Source: Oscillospiraceae bacterium (GTDB lineage: Bacteria; Bacillota; Clostridia; Oscillospirales; Oscillospiraceae). From it: a stretch of DNA of 23,630 bases. Location of the stretch: positions 1 to 23,630 of the forward strand of contig JAITQY010000041.1 of the NCBI GenBank assembly GCA_031288675.1, written 5' to 3'. The notes under the pieces were generated by a model, which saw nothing but the letters and a program-made list of their open reading frames with translations, was not told where the DNA came from and searched no databases. Both the position numbers and the translations under genes were made by a program. Shown here piece after piece: positions 15,824 through 23,105 of the stretch (the first letter of the stretch is position 1; every line of letters begins with the position of its first letter).

Positions 15824-16430
15824 CGATACGCACTACGCGAAGTTTAAGATCCATAAAAAAGTTCGGGTAAGTGCTGGCAACAGGAGGCTCTGTATTCCTA
15901 TAAGCAATTGTCAGCTCGTCGCCCGCAGCCAGCGTATCAATAACGCTGCTTGCAAAATTAGTACGTACCCAGTTCGGATACTGAGAGTATCCTCTGGCGC
16001 TCTCTACGCTGCCTTCAAGCGGCTGACCGTTTTTCAGCACGCAGAATTCTGTATAGTAGACTACCGGAGTAGGATAATATATTCCGTTAAAACCATAGTT
16101 AAGAGAATAGCTTACATCGTAATCTCCCGGCTGCACAATAATTATCCTTGCTTCGTCGGGCTGCATTTCCGGAACGATATAATCAACATTTTGGCGCGGC
16201 ATTTCTTCGTTAATCATTGATGAAATCTCAGTGTTCCAGTCATCCTGAAGTACGATGGATATATCACAGCCGTCACAGCTATACAGCCCTCCGTACGCGG
16301 TTATGGGGGAAGTTCCAGCCGGACCTTGTGGACCAGTTGCACCGGCTGGTCCCGGAGCTCCCGGTGGTCCGGGTATAACGCAAGCGCAATTGCTGACGCA
16401 GTTATTTTTATAATTATATCCGCAATACAT
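15810..16430 (-). CDS. Short collagen-like surface protein with beta-rich C-terminal domain
   Basis: 206 residues, ATG at 16430 with AAGAGGT about 7 nt upstream. A cysteine-rich N-terminus (CGYNYKNNCVSNCACV) precedes seven perfect G-X-Y triplets starting GPPGAPGPAGATGPQGPAG (about 21-41). Then comes a 165-residue beta-rich domain of the type that trimerises BclA-like and C1q-like proteins (ISIVLQDDWN, PGDYDVSYSLNYGFNG, VIDTLAAGDELTIAYRN). There is no classical signal peptide, as is usual for exosporium proteins assembled from the mother cell. Cysteines may cross-link it into the spore coat. The collagen stretch is much shorter than in Bacillus BclA. It is transcribed alone, with its own terminator, divergent from the pyrimidine operon. 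The spore-surface role is inferred from family resemblance. Confidence 0.75.
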   Translation of the reverse strand: MYCGYNYKNNCVSNCACVIPGPPGAPGPAGATGPQGPAGTSPITAYGGLYSCDGCDISIVLQDDWNTEISSMINEEMPRQNVDYIVPEMQPDEARIIIVQPGDYDVSYSLNYGFNGIYYPTPVVYYTEFCVLKNGQPLEGSVESARGYSQYPNWVRTNFASSVIDTLAAGDELTIAYRNTEPPVASTYPNFFMDLKLRVVRIGPSA

Positions 16431-16479
16431 TTATAGTACCTCTTTTTTTATTTATTGGCTCAATGTTTTAGAGCTATGC

Positions 16480-16510
16480 CATATTATGCTGATACCTAAT
16501 GTTGTGTGAC
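16480..16510 (-). promoter_or_regulatory. Possible mother-cell sigma (K/E-type) promoter
   Basis: On the minus strand GTCACAC (16504-16510), 15 nt, then CATAATATG (16480-16488), which fits the CATAnnnT form of sigma-K/E -10 elements. No sigma-A promoter is evident here. Weak evidence, but it fits a spore-surface gene. Confidence 0.3.
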
Positions 16511-16553
16511 AGAAACAGGATGCGGTCAAAAATATTGCATAAATAAAAAACTC

Positions 16554-16582
16554 TTGCGTTTTGGCGTTTGGTATATTATACT
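16554..16582 (+). promoter_or_regulatory. Sigma-A promoter of the DUF4330-pyrK-pyrD operon
   Basis: TTGCGT (16554-16559), 17-nt spacer, TATACT (16577-16582). The transcription start would fall near 16589, giving a leader of about 42 nt, too short for a PyrR attenuator. No pyrimidine-responsive element was seen. Confidence 0.6.
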
Positions 16583-16630
16583 TATCAATTAGGCAATTAT
16601 CTAAAAGAACAACAGACACCGGAGGCTGAA

Positions 16631-17137
16631 ATGGAAAAGAAGAAACGCAGATTAAATGTCGTAGACATAGTCGTTATCGTCGCGGTGGTCGCGGTGATTG
16701 CAATAATCGCACAGCGCTATCTGTCACGTCCTGAAACGGGCTTTGTGGAGACCGCGCGAATTGAGTTTGAAGTAACCGTAATCGGCGTGCAGGAAAGCAT
16801 CGCGGACTTTGTGGCAGGCGATAACTATCCGGCGCAGATGATTTCCGCCAACTCATACGTTAACGGGTGGGTGGAGAGCGCGCCGACCGTAGCCAACGCG
16901 GAAGCCGTCCATGAGCAGTTAAAGCTCGGCGAGCAAACCGTAAGGGTAACGCCGACCCAGCCGTTCAAGACTGTGACGTTTAAGTGCTACGCGGTCGTTC
17001 CCGCCGCAGACGCGGCGACGCAGCTCGGCACGCAGGAGATACGTATCGGGCGGACATTCACCGTTAAGACACTGAATACAGAGCTTACGGGGATGATTAC
17101 AGATTATAAACGTATCACCGGCAAAGACGCGCAATAG
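16631..17137 (+). CDS. DUF4330 family membrane-anchored protein
   Basis: 168 residues, ATG at 16631 with GGAGG at 16621-16625. A longer reading that begins at 16568 would start inside the promoter and is rejected. A basic N-terminus (MEKKKRRL) is followed by one transmembrane helix (about 10-30, VVDIVVIVAVVAVIAII) and an exported domain of about 135 residues. Its pattern (FEVTVIGVQESIADFV, then LGTQEIRIGRTF) matches DUF4330. The function of this family is unknown. It abuts pyrK with no gap: the stop TAG is immediately followed by the ATG of pyrK, so the two are probably translationally coupled. A link with pyrimidine synthesis is not evident from the protein itself. Confidence 0.75.
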   Translation: MEKKKRRLNVVDIVVIVAVVAVIAIIAQRYLSRPETGFVETARIEFEVTVIGVQESIADFVAGDNYPAQMISANSYVNGWVESAPTVANAEAVHEQLKLGEQTVRVTPTQPFKTVTFKCYAVVPAADAATQLGTQEIRIGRTFTVKTLNTELTGMITDYKRITGKDAQ

Positions 17138-17866
17138 ATGAACACTCTTTACCGAGTAACCGGCAGCGCGAAGATTTCGGATAATATCTTTTCGCTCGTG
17201 TTCGACGCTCCGGCAATTGCAAAGCGTGCCGTACCGGGTCAGTTCGTACACATTGACTGCGGTTTACCGCTGCGCCGCCCGATTTCCATATGCGACATAG
17301 AGGGTTCATTCGTCAAAATCGTGTTTGAGGTCAAAGGCGTCGGAACAACGCGGCTTGCGGAGCGCAAACATGGAGATTTGATTGACGTGTTAGGTCCGCT
17401 CGGAAACGGATTTCCGGAGGTATCCGGCAGAGTTTTGCTCGCCGGCGGAGGGATAGGCAGCGCGCCTCTGCTATACGCCGCCGTGCGGAGCGGAAAGAAT
17501 TGCGGAGCAGTATTAGGGTTTGCCGGCGCTTCCAAAGCGATACTCACGGAGGAATTCGCCGCCGTGTGCGGCAGCGTTCAAATTGCCACAGCAGACGGTT
17601 CGCTGGGGCATAAGGGCTTCGTTACTGATTTGATTACTTCAGACGGAGACTATTCGGCGATTTTCGCCTGCGGACCGCGCCCTATGCTTAAAGCTGCGGT
17701 TGACCGCGCAAACGAACTTAACATACCCGTCTACGTTTCTATGGAGGAGCGTATGGCGTGCGGAATCGGAACATGCCTTGTGTGCGCGTGCGCCGCCGAA
17801 AACGGCGGGTATAAGCGCGTATGCTGTGACGGTCCGGTATTTACAGGAGGCGAAATCAAATGGTAA
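17138..17866 (+). CDS. pyrK: Dihydroorotate dehydrogenase B, electron-transfer subunit
   Basis: 242 residues. PyrK carries FAD and a [2Fe-2S] cluster and passes electrons from the FMN subunit PyrD to NAD+. The sequence shows a ferredoxin-reductase-type beta barrel with the FAD motif RRPISICDIEG (about 46-56), the nucleotide-binding loop GGGIGSAPLLYAA (about 103-115), CGPRPML before the cluster, and cluster ligands C208, C213, C216 and C229 in CGIGTCLVC and CCDGPVF. All key residues are present. Length is close to the family norm. The start directly follows the DUF4330 stop, and the 3' end overlaps pyrD by 7 nt, so the two subunits are made together. Cytoplasmic, de novo UMP pathway. Confidence 0.95.
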   Translation: MNTLYRVTGSAKISDNIFSLVFDAPAIAKRAVPGQFVHIDCGLPLRRPISICDIEGSFVKIVFEVKGVGTTRLAERKHGDLIDVLGPLGNGFPEVSGRVLLAGGGIGSAPLLYAAVRSGKNCGAVLGFAGASKAILTEEFAAVCGSVQIATADGSLGHKGFVTDLITSDGDYSAIFACGPRPMLKAAVDRANELNIPVYVSMEERMACGIGTCLVCACAAENGGYKRVCCDGPVFTGGEIKW

Positions 17867-18711
17867 ACTTCGCCGGAATCAGCTTCAAAAATCCCGTAAC
17901 GCTCGCTTCCGGAACCTGCGGTTTCGGGCGTGAGCTTTCGGAATATTCCGACCTGTCAGAACTCGGCGGAATCTGCACCAAAGGGCTGACGCTTCACCCG
18001 CGCGCGGGTAATCCCGCGCCGCGTTCCGCAGAAACGCCTGCCGGTATGCTGAATTCCGTCGGACTTCAAAATCCCGGGATTGACGAGTTTATAAAGACGG
18101 AGCTTCCGTTTATGCGGACGCTCGGTACGAGGATAATCGCGAATTTCAGCGCGGCAAGCGTTGAGGAATTCGCGCTGTGCGCCGCTAAACTCGCGGACAG
18201 CGGAGTTGATATGTTAGAGGTGAACGTCAGCTGCCCGAACGTCAAAGCGGAGGGGCTTGCGTTCGGCACTTCTCCGGACGCGGTCGCGGCGGTAACGTCG
18301 GCGGTCAAATCAGCGGCAGGAAATGTGCCTGTAATGGTAAAGCTCTCACCGAATGTTACAGACATCACGGCGATTGCCAAAGCTGCGGAGCAATCGGGCG
18401 CGGACGCGCTTTCGCTGATAAATACGCTGCTGGGAATGCGCTTTGATTTGCGCTCCGGAAAACCTATATTAGCCAACGGAACCGGAGGTTTATCCGGTGC
18501 GGCGATATTCCCCGTTGCACTCAGAATGGTATATCAAACCGTGAACGCGGTAAGAATACCAATACTCGGATTAGGCGGAATCAACTCCGCCGATGACGCG
18601 CGCGAAATGCTGATTGCCGGCGCGTCGCTTATCGGCGTGGGTACCGCGCTGTTCCGCGACCCAGATATTGCGGGGAAGATTGCGAGAGAGATGAAGGATA
18701 GTCGTGAGTAA
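17860..18711 (+). CDS. pyrD: Dihydroorotate dehydrogenase B, catalytic FMN subunit
   Basis: 283 residues, ATG inside the end of pyrK with GGAGG upstream (ACAGGAGGCG). It oxidises dihydroorotate to orotate using FMN, with PyrK taking the electrons to NAD+. Class 1B features: CTKGLTLHPRAGNPAPR near the N-terminus, NSVGLQNPG, the active-site Cys125 in NVSCPN, VMVKLSPN, NGTGGLSG, and the FMN phosphate site GLGGINSADDA with GVGTALF. The TIM barrel is complete. The last codons (KDSRE and the stop) coincide with a copy of the intergenic repeat word TAGTCGTGAGTA(A/G)ACAG, so the C-terminal tail has been set by repeat sequence. No terminator was found downstream. Confidence 0.95.
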   Translation: MVNFAGISFKNPVTLASGTCGFGRELSEYSDLSELGGICTKGLTLHPRAGNPAPRSAETPAGMLNSVGLQNPGIDEFIKTELPFMRTLGTRIIANFSAASVEEFALCAAKLADSGVDMLEVNVSCPNVKAEGLAFGTSPDAVAAVTSAVKSAAGNVPVMVKLSPNVTDITAIAKAAEQSGADALSLINTLLGMRFDLRSGKPILANGTGGLSGAAIFPVALRMVYQTVNAVRIPILGLGGINSADDAREMLIAGASLIGVGTALFRDPDIAGKIAREMKDSRE

Positions 18712-19011
18712 ACAGTCTACAGTCGGCAGTGGACGAGGGAACGCGGGATAGGAAATAGGCGTTAGGAGACGAGAGATAGTCGGTAGGTATTAGTCGTGAG
18801 TAGATAGTGGACGGGAGTACGGCGGGCGAGCGATGCTCGCCCCTACGAAAACGGCAAAAAATTTAGAGGCAAGCCACAATGGCGAGATAGTAGGCAGTCG
18901 AGAGGGGACGAGGGGAACGGCGGAGGAATTGCAAGTTGCAAATGGCAAATTGAAAATTAGGATGAGGGAAACAAGAGCCGTTAATCATTAACTATTAATC
19001 ACTAATCATTA
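18699..19011. repeat. Intergenic repeat mosaic, copy B
   Basis: The gene-free stretch 18712-19029 is made of the same words as 15280-15504: TAGTCGTGAGTA twice (from 18699 and near 18790), the 34-nt palindromic element (18818-18851, identical), CAGTCGAGAGGGGACG (about 18895-18911), the AAGTTGCAAATGGCAAATTG unit (18933-18962) and the 32-nt TTAATCATTA unit (18980-19011). The order differs: here the palindromic element precedes the GCAAATGGC unit, while in copy A it follows. No gene is supported. Confidence 0.75.
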
Positions 19012-19029
19012 TTTTGAGGGTTTATATCA

Positions 19030-20175
19030 TTGACTACAATTTACATTATCCGCCACGCAGAGGCTGAGGGGAATATTTACCGCCGGATACACGGTCACTA
19101 TGACGGACAGATAACGCCGAACGGGAAGCTCCAAACTGAAGAGCTGCGTAAGCGTTTCCTTGACATTCCTGTTGACGCGGTGTATTCCAGTGACCTTACG
19201 CGCGCGTATCAGACCTCGCTGGCAATCGCCGAACCCAAAGGGCTTACCGTAACTAAGCTACCCGTACTGCGCGAAATCAGTATGGGCGAATGGGAGGATA
19301 CGTGCTGGGGATACTGGGAAATGTTCAACCCTGAGCAGCTTGACAACTATAACACCGCGCCGCTTAGGTGGCACGTCAACGGCTGTGAGAATATCTCCGC
19401 TGTGCAGAAGCGTATGACGGACGCGGTTTTTCAAATCGCCGAACGCCACGCCGGGCAAAGCGCCGCCGTCGTAACACATGGGGTCGCGCTGCGCACACTA
19501 TTGTGCTATGCCAGCGGGATTTCACTTGACGACGTTAACGAAATCCGATACTGCGATAATACAGCTGTAGCGAAGTTCCAGATAACCGGCGGGAATATGC
19601 AGCTTGAGTATATGAACGATAACAGCCATCTGCCTGACGAAATCAGCACTTTCGCACGGCAAAACTGGTGGAAGAACAAAACAGTTACCGACCGCCGCAA
19701 CCTATATTTTGAGCCGATGAAGCTGAACGGCGAAGGTTTGGAATACCTTAAAAAGGCTTACTACGATACAGACGGCGAGTACGGAGACTCACCGCCGGAG
19801 CATTTTAATCAGTTCCTTGACGCGCAGAAAAAACGCGCCGAGAACGCGCCGGATTGTCTGCTTTACGCTATGCACTACGGCAAACCGTGCGGAGCGGTTA
19901 TACTCGACGCGGCTAAATACGCAGACAGCGGAAGCGGATATATCGGACTGCTTTATCTTGAGCCGGAGTTTCGAGGTCTCGGATATGCCGTGCAGTTGCT
20001 CGGCGCGGCAGTATCTAAGTTCCGAAGCTCAGGGCTTAATAAGATTTGCCTGTTCGTTTCGGAACGCAATGACCGGGCAATTAAATTCTATGCTCGCACC
20101 GGCTTCCGGCGTGTTCCGGAACGCGACAAAGAAATAAACGACGTCCCCCACCCCGTTTATGAGCTTCAGATATAA
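19030..20175 (+). CDS. Histidine phosphatase-GNAT acetyltransferase fusion
   Basis: 381 residues with a TTG start; GAGGG lies about 9 nt upstream. The first about 200 residues are a histidine phosphatase (phosphoglycerate-mutase-like) domain: the catalytic RHAEAEGN with His9, a SDLTRAYQT segment, REISMGEWED with an acidic catalytic residue, and the second histidine H150 in VVTHGVALRTLL. A GNAT N-acetyltransferase follows (about 225-381), with the acetyl-CoA loop in LYLEPEFRGLGYAVQLL (about 305-321) and the closing RAIKFYARTGFRRV. Both domains appear intact. Substrates are unknown; small phosphorylated metabolites and an amine are the general possibilities. The next gene starts 2 nt after the stop, so they form an operon. 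Confidence 0.88.
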   Translation: MTTIYIIRHAEAEGNIYRRIHGHYDGQITPNGKLQTEELRKRFLDIPVDAVYSSDLTRAYQTSLAIAEPKGLTVTKLPVLREISMGEWEDTCWGYWEMFNPEQLDNYNTAPLRWHVNGCENISAVQKRMTDAVFQIAERHAGQSAAVVTHGVALRTLLCYASGISLDDVNEIRYCDNTAVAKFQITGGNMQLEYMNDNSHLPDEISTFARQNWWKNKTVTDRRNLYFEPMKLNGEGLEYLKKAYYDTDGEYGDSPPEHFNQFLDAQKKRAENAPDCLLYAMHYGKPCGAVILDAAKYADSGSGYIGLLYLEPEFRGLGYAVQLLGAAVSKFRSSGLNKICLFVSERNDRAIKFYARTGFRRVPERDKEINDVPHPVYELQI

Positions 20176-20177
20176 CT

Positions 20178-21920
20178 ATGCCCGACACTTCACTTTTCCT
20201 TCCGACCACAAAAGAAGAAATGACCGCGCGCGGCTGGTACTGGTACGACTTCCTGCTTGTTACGGGCGACGCTTATGTAGATCATCCGTCGTTCGGAATG
20301 GCGGTAATAGGGCGCGTCCTTGAATCCGCCGGTTACCGCGTGGCAATACTCGCGCAGCCCGATTGGCACAGCGCGGAAGAATTTGACGCTATGGGCAGAC
20401 CAAAGCTCGCCGCTCTTGTAACGGCAGGCAATCTTGACAGTATGGTCGCGCACTATACCGCCGCGAAGAAGCCGCGCAGCGAAGACTTTTACAGTCCTGG
20501 CAAAAAAGCCGGACTGCGTCCCGACCGCGCTTCCATCGTCTATAGTCAGCGGGTAAAAGAAGCTTTCCCCGGCTTGCCGGTAATATTCGGCGGATTAGAA
20601 GCATCGCTGCGGAGATTCGCGCACTATGACTACTGGGACGATAAGGTACGCAACAGCATACTTATAGATTCGGGCGCGGATTTGCTCGTCTACGGAATGG
20701 GTGAGACCCCAACGCTTGAGATTGCCGCCGCGCTGAAAGCTAAAACCCCGGTAAGCGGCATTGTAAATATTCGCGGAACCGCTTACGTGACCGCCGAACC
20801 TGTCGGTGACATTACCGAACGCGCAACCGAAACATGCTCTTGCGATGAAATCCGCCGCGATAAGACCGCTTATGCAAAATCCGCAATGACCGAATACCTC
20901 GAACACGACCCTATCACCGGCAAAACCGTAATTCAGCGTCACGGGGAACGCCTTCTTGCCGTTAATCCGCCAGCTATGCCGCTTCGGCGGGAGCTGCTGG
21001 ACAAATACGCAGAACTTCCTTACACAAGGGAATGGCATCCAAAATACGACGCGCTGGGAGGCGTACCCGCAATTGAGGAAGTACGCTTCTCCGTTATACA
21101 TAACCGCGGATGCTTCGGAGCGTGCAACTTCTGCGCTTTGGCGTTCCACCAAGGGCGTATAGTTACCTCCCGCAGCAGGGAAAGCGTAGTGCGTGAGGTC
21201 GCTGCTATGACCAAGCACCCTTTGTTCAAGGGCTATGTCCACGACGTAGGCGGTCCGACCGCCAACTTCCGTCAGCCCAGCTGTAAAAAGCAGCTCACTA
21301 AGGGGATGTGCAAAGACCGCGCCTGTCTTTCACCCACAGCCTGCCCTAACCTTGAAGTCGATCACCGCGATTATCTTCAGCTTCTGCGTGAGCTTCGCGA
21401 AATTACTGGTGTAAAGAAAGTTTTTATCCGAAGCGGCGTGCGCTTTGACTATCTTACTTACGAGAAATACGGAGACTTCTTTGCCGACCTGGTGCGTCAC
21501 CACGTCAGCGGTCAGCTTAAAGTCGCGCCGGAACACATCTCCGACAACGCGCTTAAAGCTATGGGCAAACCGTTTAATTCTGTCTATGAACGCTTTTGCG
21601 AGAAATGGAATAAACTCAATGAACGCTACGGCAAGAAACAGTTTCTCGTGCCGTATCTTATGAGCAGTCATCCTGGCTGTACGATGGACGACGCGCGTAA
21701 TCTTGCCAAATATCTACGCGTCCGGCATATGCGTCCGGAGCAGGTGCAGGATTTCTACCCTACTCCTGGAACGCTTTCTTCGTGTATGTTCTACACAGGT
21801 TTAGACCCGCGCACATTGGAGCCTATTTACGTTCCGCGCAGTCCTAAAGAAAAATCGGCGCAGAGAGCGCTGCTTCAGCCCCAGCGTAACGGTTACAGCG
21901 GCAATCGGTCTAAGCGCTAA
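20178..21920 (+). CDS. ygiQ: YgiQ family (UPF0313) radical SAM protein
   Basis: 580 residues, ATG 2 nt after the preceding stop. The N-terminal half resembles a B12-binding-like Rossmann domain (VDHPSFGMAVIGRVLE, VIFGGLEASLRRFAHYDYWDD). The radical SAM core has the cluster motif CFGACNFC with C312, C316 and C319, followed by GRIVTSRSRESVVREV. A second cysteine group (CKKQLTKGMCKDRACLSPTAC region, about 370-395) may bind another metal centre. These features and the order of motifs match the widespread YgiQ family, whose reaction has not been established. The length is slightly below many homologues (about 600-700). Cytoplasmic. A basic tail, NGYSGNRSKR, ends the protein. Confidence 0.92.
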   Translation: MPDTSLFLPTTKEEMTARGWYWYDFLLVTGDAYVDHPSFGMAVIGRVLESAGYRVAILAQPDWHSAEEFDAMGRPKLAALVTAGNLDSMVAHYTAAKKPRSEDFYSPGKKAGLRPDRASIVYSQRVKEAFPGLPVIFGGLEASLRRFAHYDYWDDKVRNSILIDSGADLLVYGMGETPTLEIAAALKAKTPVSGIVNIRGTAYVTAEPVGDITERATETCSCDEIRRDKTAYAKSAMTEYLEHDPITGKTVIQRHGERLLAVNPPAMPLRRELLDKYAELPYTREWHPKYDALGGVPAIEEVRFSVIHNRGCFGACNFCALAFHQGRIVTSRSRESVVREVAAMTKHPLFKGYVHDVGGPTANFRQPSCKKQLTKGMCKDRACLSPTACPNLEVDHRDYLQLLRELREITGVKKVFIRSGVRFDYLTYEKYGDFFADLVRHHVSGQLKVAPEHISDNALKAMGKPFNSVYERFCEKWNKLNERYGKKQFLVPYLMSSHPGCTMDDARNLAKYLRVRHMRPEQVQDFYPTPGTLSSCMFYTGLDPRTLEPIYVPRSPKEKSAQRALLQPQRNGYSGNRSKR

Positions 21921-22014
21921 TAGATTACATAAATCGGGATTATTTGTAACCCTTTGCAGATATTATGTAAATAGTTCACAAAATGCAGCAGCATATTTTG
22001 GTTATTATTACGTA

Positions 22015-22043
22015 TTGAAATATTAAATAAGTTGGTTTATAAT
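22015..22043 (+). promoter_or_regulatory. Sigma-A promoter upstream of the SleB-type gene
   Basis: TTGAAA (22015-22020), a 17-nt spacer and TATAAT (22038-22043). The expected start, near 22050, lies inside the inverted repeat 22041-22076, giving a leader of about 105 nt. Confidence 0.7.
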
Positions 22044-22080
22044 AACATTCACCGTAAAGTTACGGTGAATGTTATTTTTA
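22041..22080 (+). terminator. 17-bp inverted repeat with T-run, overlapping a promoter
   Basis: AATAACATTCACCGTAA (22041-22057) and its exact complement (22060-22076) flank 2 nt, followed by TTTA. For transcripts arriving from ygiQ this is a good intrinsic terminator, 120 nt after its stop. Because the left arm covers the -10 element and start site of the next promoter, it could also serve as an operator. Confidence 0.7.
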
Positions 22081-22154
22081 TAACGCATTCGCGCGTTGTA
22101 ACTTTTTGTAAACTGTTTATGGCACCCAACGCCGCCATATCACGGAGGAGGAAA

Positions 22155-22982
22155 ATGAAAAAGCTTATATCGATCTGTGCCGCGTTGCTTATTCTCGCCG
22201 GCACACCGATTGCGGCGGGCAATGCAAGTTTTGAACTTATTGATATTTATATCGACGGCTCCTGCTACGAACTCGACAACCCCGCATTTGCCCGCGACGG
22301 CGTAACTTATGTTCCGCTAAGAGAATTCTGCGAAATCATCGGCGAGGAGGTTACGGTCTCCTGGAACGGTCAGACGCGTATCATTAACGTTACCTATCCG
22401 CCCGTTACCATCACACTTGACATTGATAAACCTTACATCATCGCAAACGACCGCTACTTATACATTGACGGCGGCGCGGTAATTGAGGATGGTACAGCCT
22501 ATGTTCCGGTCAGAGCGATTGCCAAAGCACTCGGTTCGACCGTTCACTGGAATCCTGCCGATAAGACTGCGTCAGTTATCACCGGCGTGTCTGAACTGAA
22601 AGAAGGCGGTAAATTCTACGATCCGGATGAAATCTACTGGCTATCACACATTATCAGCGCGGAAGCTAAAGGTGAACCTATCGAAGGCAAAATTGCCGTC
22701 GGAAACGTCGTTCTGAACCGAGTGGATCATCCCAGTTACCCAAGCACGATACGCGAGGTAATCCTTGACACCGTCGGAGGTTACCAGTTCACTCCAGCCG
22801 CTACCGGTTCATTATACGACGAACCGACTGAGGAGTCCATTATCGCCGCGAAGCTTGTCCTTGACGGAGCCGATACTGCCGGAAACAGCCTGTTCTTCCA
22901 GTATTCCAAGATAAGCACCTCGTGGTTAGACCGCAACTGCAGCTACATTATGACTATCGGCAATCACGATTTCTATGAGTAA
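22155..22982 (+). CDS. Secreted SleB-type cell wall hydrolase with stalk-binding domain
   Basis: 275 residues. The start is ATG 22155 with GGAGGAGG just upstream (22144-22151); the longer reading from 22032 would run through the hairpin and is rejected. Signal peptide about 1-22. A copper amine oxidase N-terminal-like (stalk) domain follows (about 28-140), with two VPLRE/VPVRA repeats each followed by a VxW turn. The C-terminal half (about 155-275) is a Hydrolase_2 (SleB/CwlJ) domain: the likely catalytic Glu170 in SAEAKGEP, then GNVVLNRVDHPSYPSTIREV, and NSLFFQ near the end. SleB-like enzymes cleave peptidoglycan as lytic transglycosylases, and in spore formers they act in germination or growth. 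The stalk domain probably binds the wall. Monocistronic, with its own promoter. Confidence 0.88.
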   Translation: MKKLISICAALLILAGTPIAAGNASFELIDIYIDGSCYELDNPAFARDGVTYVPLREFCEIIGEEVTVSWNGQTRIINVTYPPVTITLDIDKPYIIANDRYLYIDGGAVIEDGTAYVPVRAIAKALGSTVHWNPADKTASVITGVSELKEGGKFYDPDEIYWLSHIISAEAKGEPIEGKIAVGNVVLNRVDHPSYPSTIREVILDTVGGYQFTPAATGSLYDEPTEESIIAAKLVLDGADTAGNSLFFQYSKISTSWLDRNCSYIMTIGNHDFYE

Positions 22983-23004
22983 AGCATAAAATATTCAACC
23001 GGAG

Positions 23005-23025
23005 AGGGAGGCAGATTGCCGCCCT
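23005..23025 (+). terminator. Possible weak terminator after the wall hydrolase gene
   Basis: AGGGAGGC (23005-23012), loop AGATT, GCCGCCCT (23018-23025), forming 8 pairs with one A-G mismatch, followed by ATTATAAT rather than a clean T-run. It lies 22 nt after the stop codon. Confidence 0.35.
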
Positions 23026-23043
23026 ATTATAATCTCCACGCTC

Positions 23044-23072
23044 TTGACACCATTTCTTTTCTGTGCTAATAT
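23044..23072 (+). promoter_or_regulatory. Sigma-A promoter for the dehydrogenase gene
   Basis: TTGACA (23044-23049), a 17-nt spacer and TAATAT (23067-23072). TATAAT also occurs 3 nt further on with a 20-nt spacer. It lies 34 nt before the start codon. Confidence 0.7.
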
Positions 23073-23105
23073 AATTTCAAAAACTAAATAAGGAGGCAAC
23101 TGTTT

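Noticed and set aside
16568..16630. N-terminal extension of the DUF4330 protein
   Set aside because: It begins within the promoter; ATG 16631 with GGAGG is the better start.
22032..22154. N-terminal extension of the SleB-type protein
   Set aside because: It would be translated through the promoter -10 and the hairpin; the ATG at 22155 has a strong ribosome site and is followed by a signal peptide.
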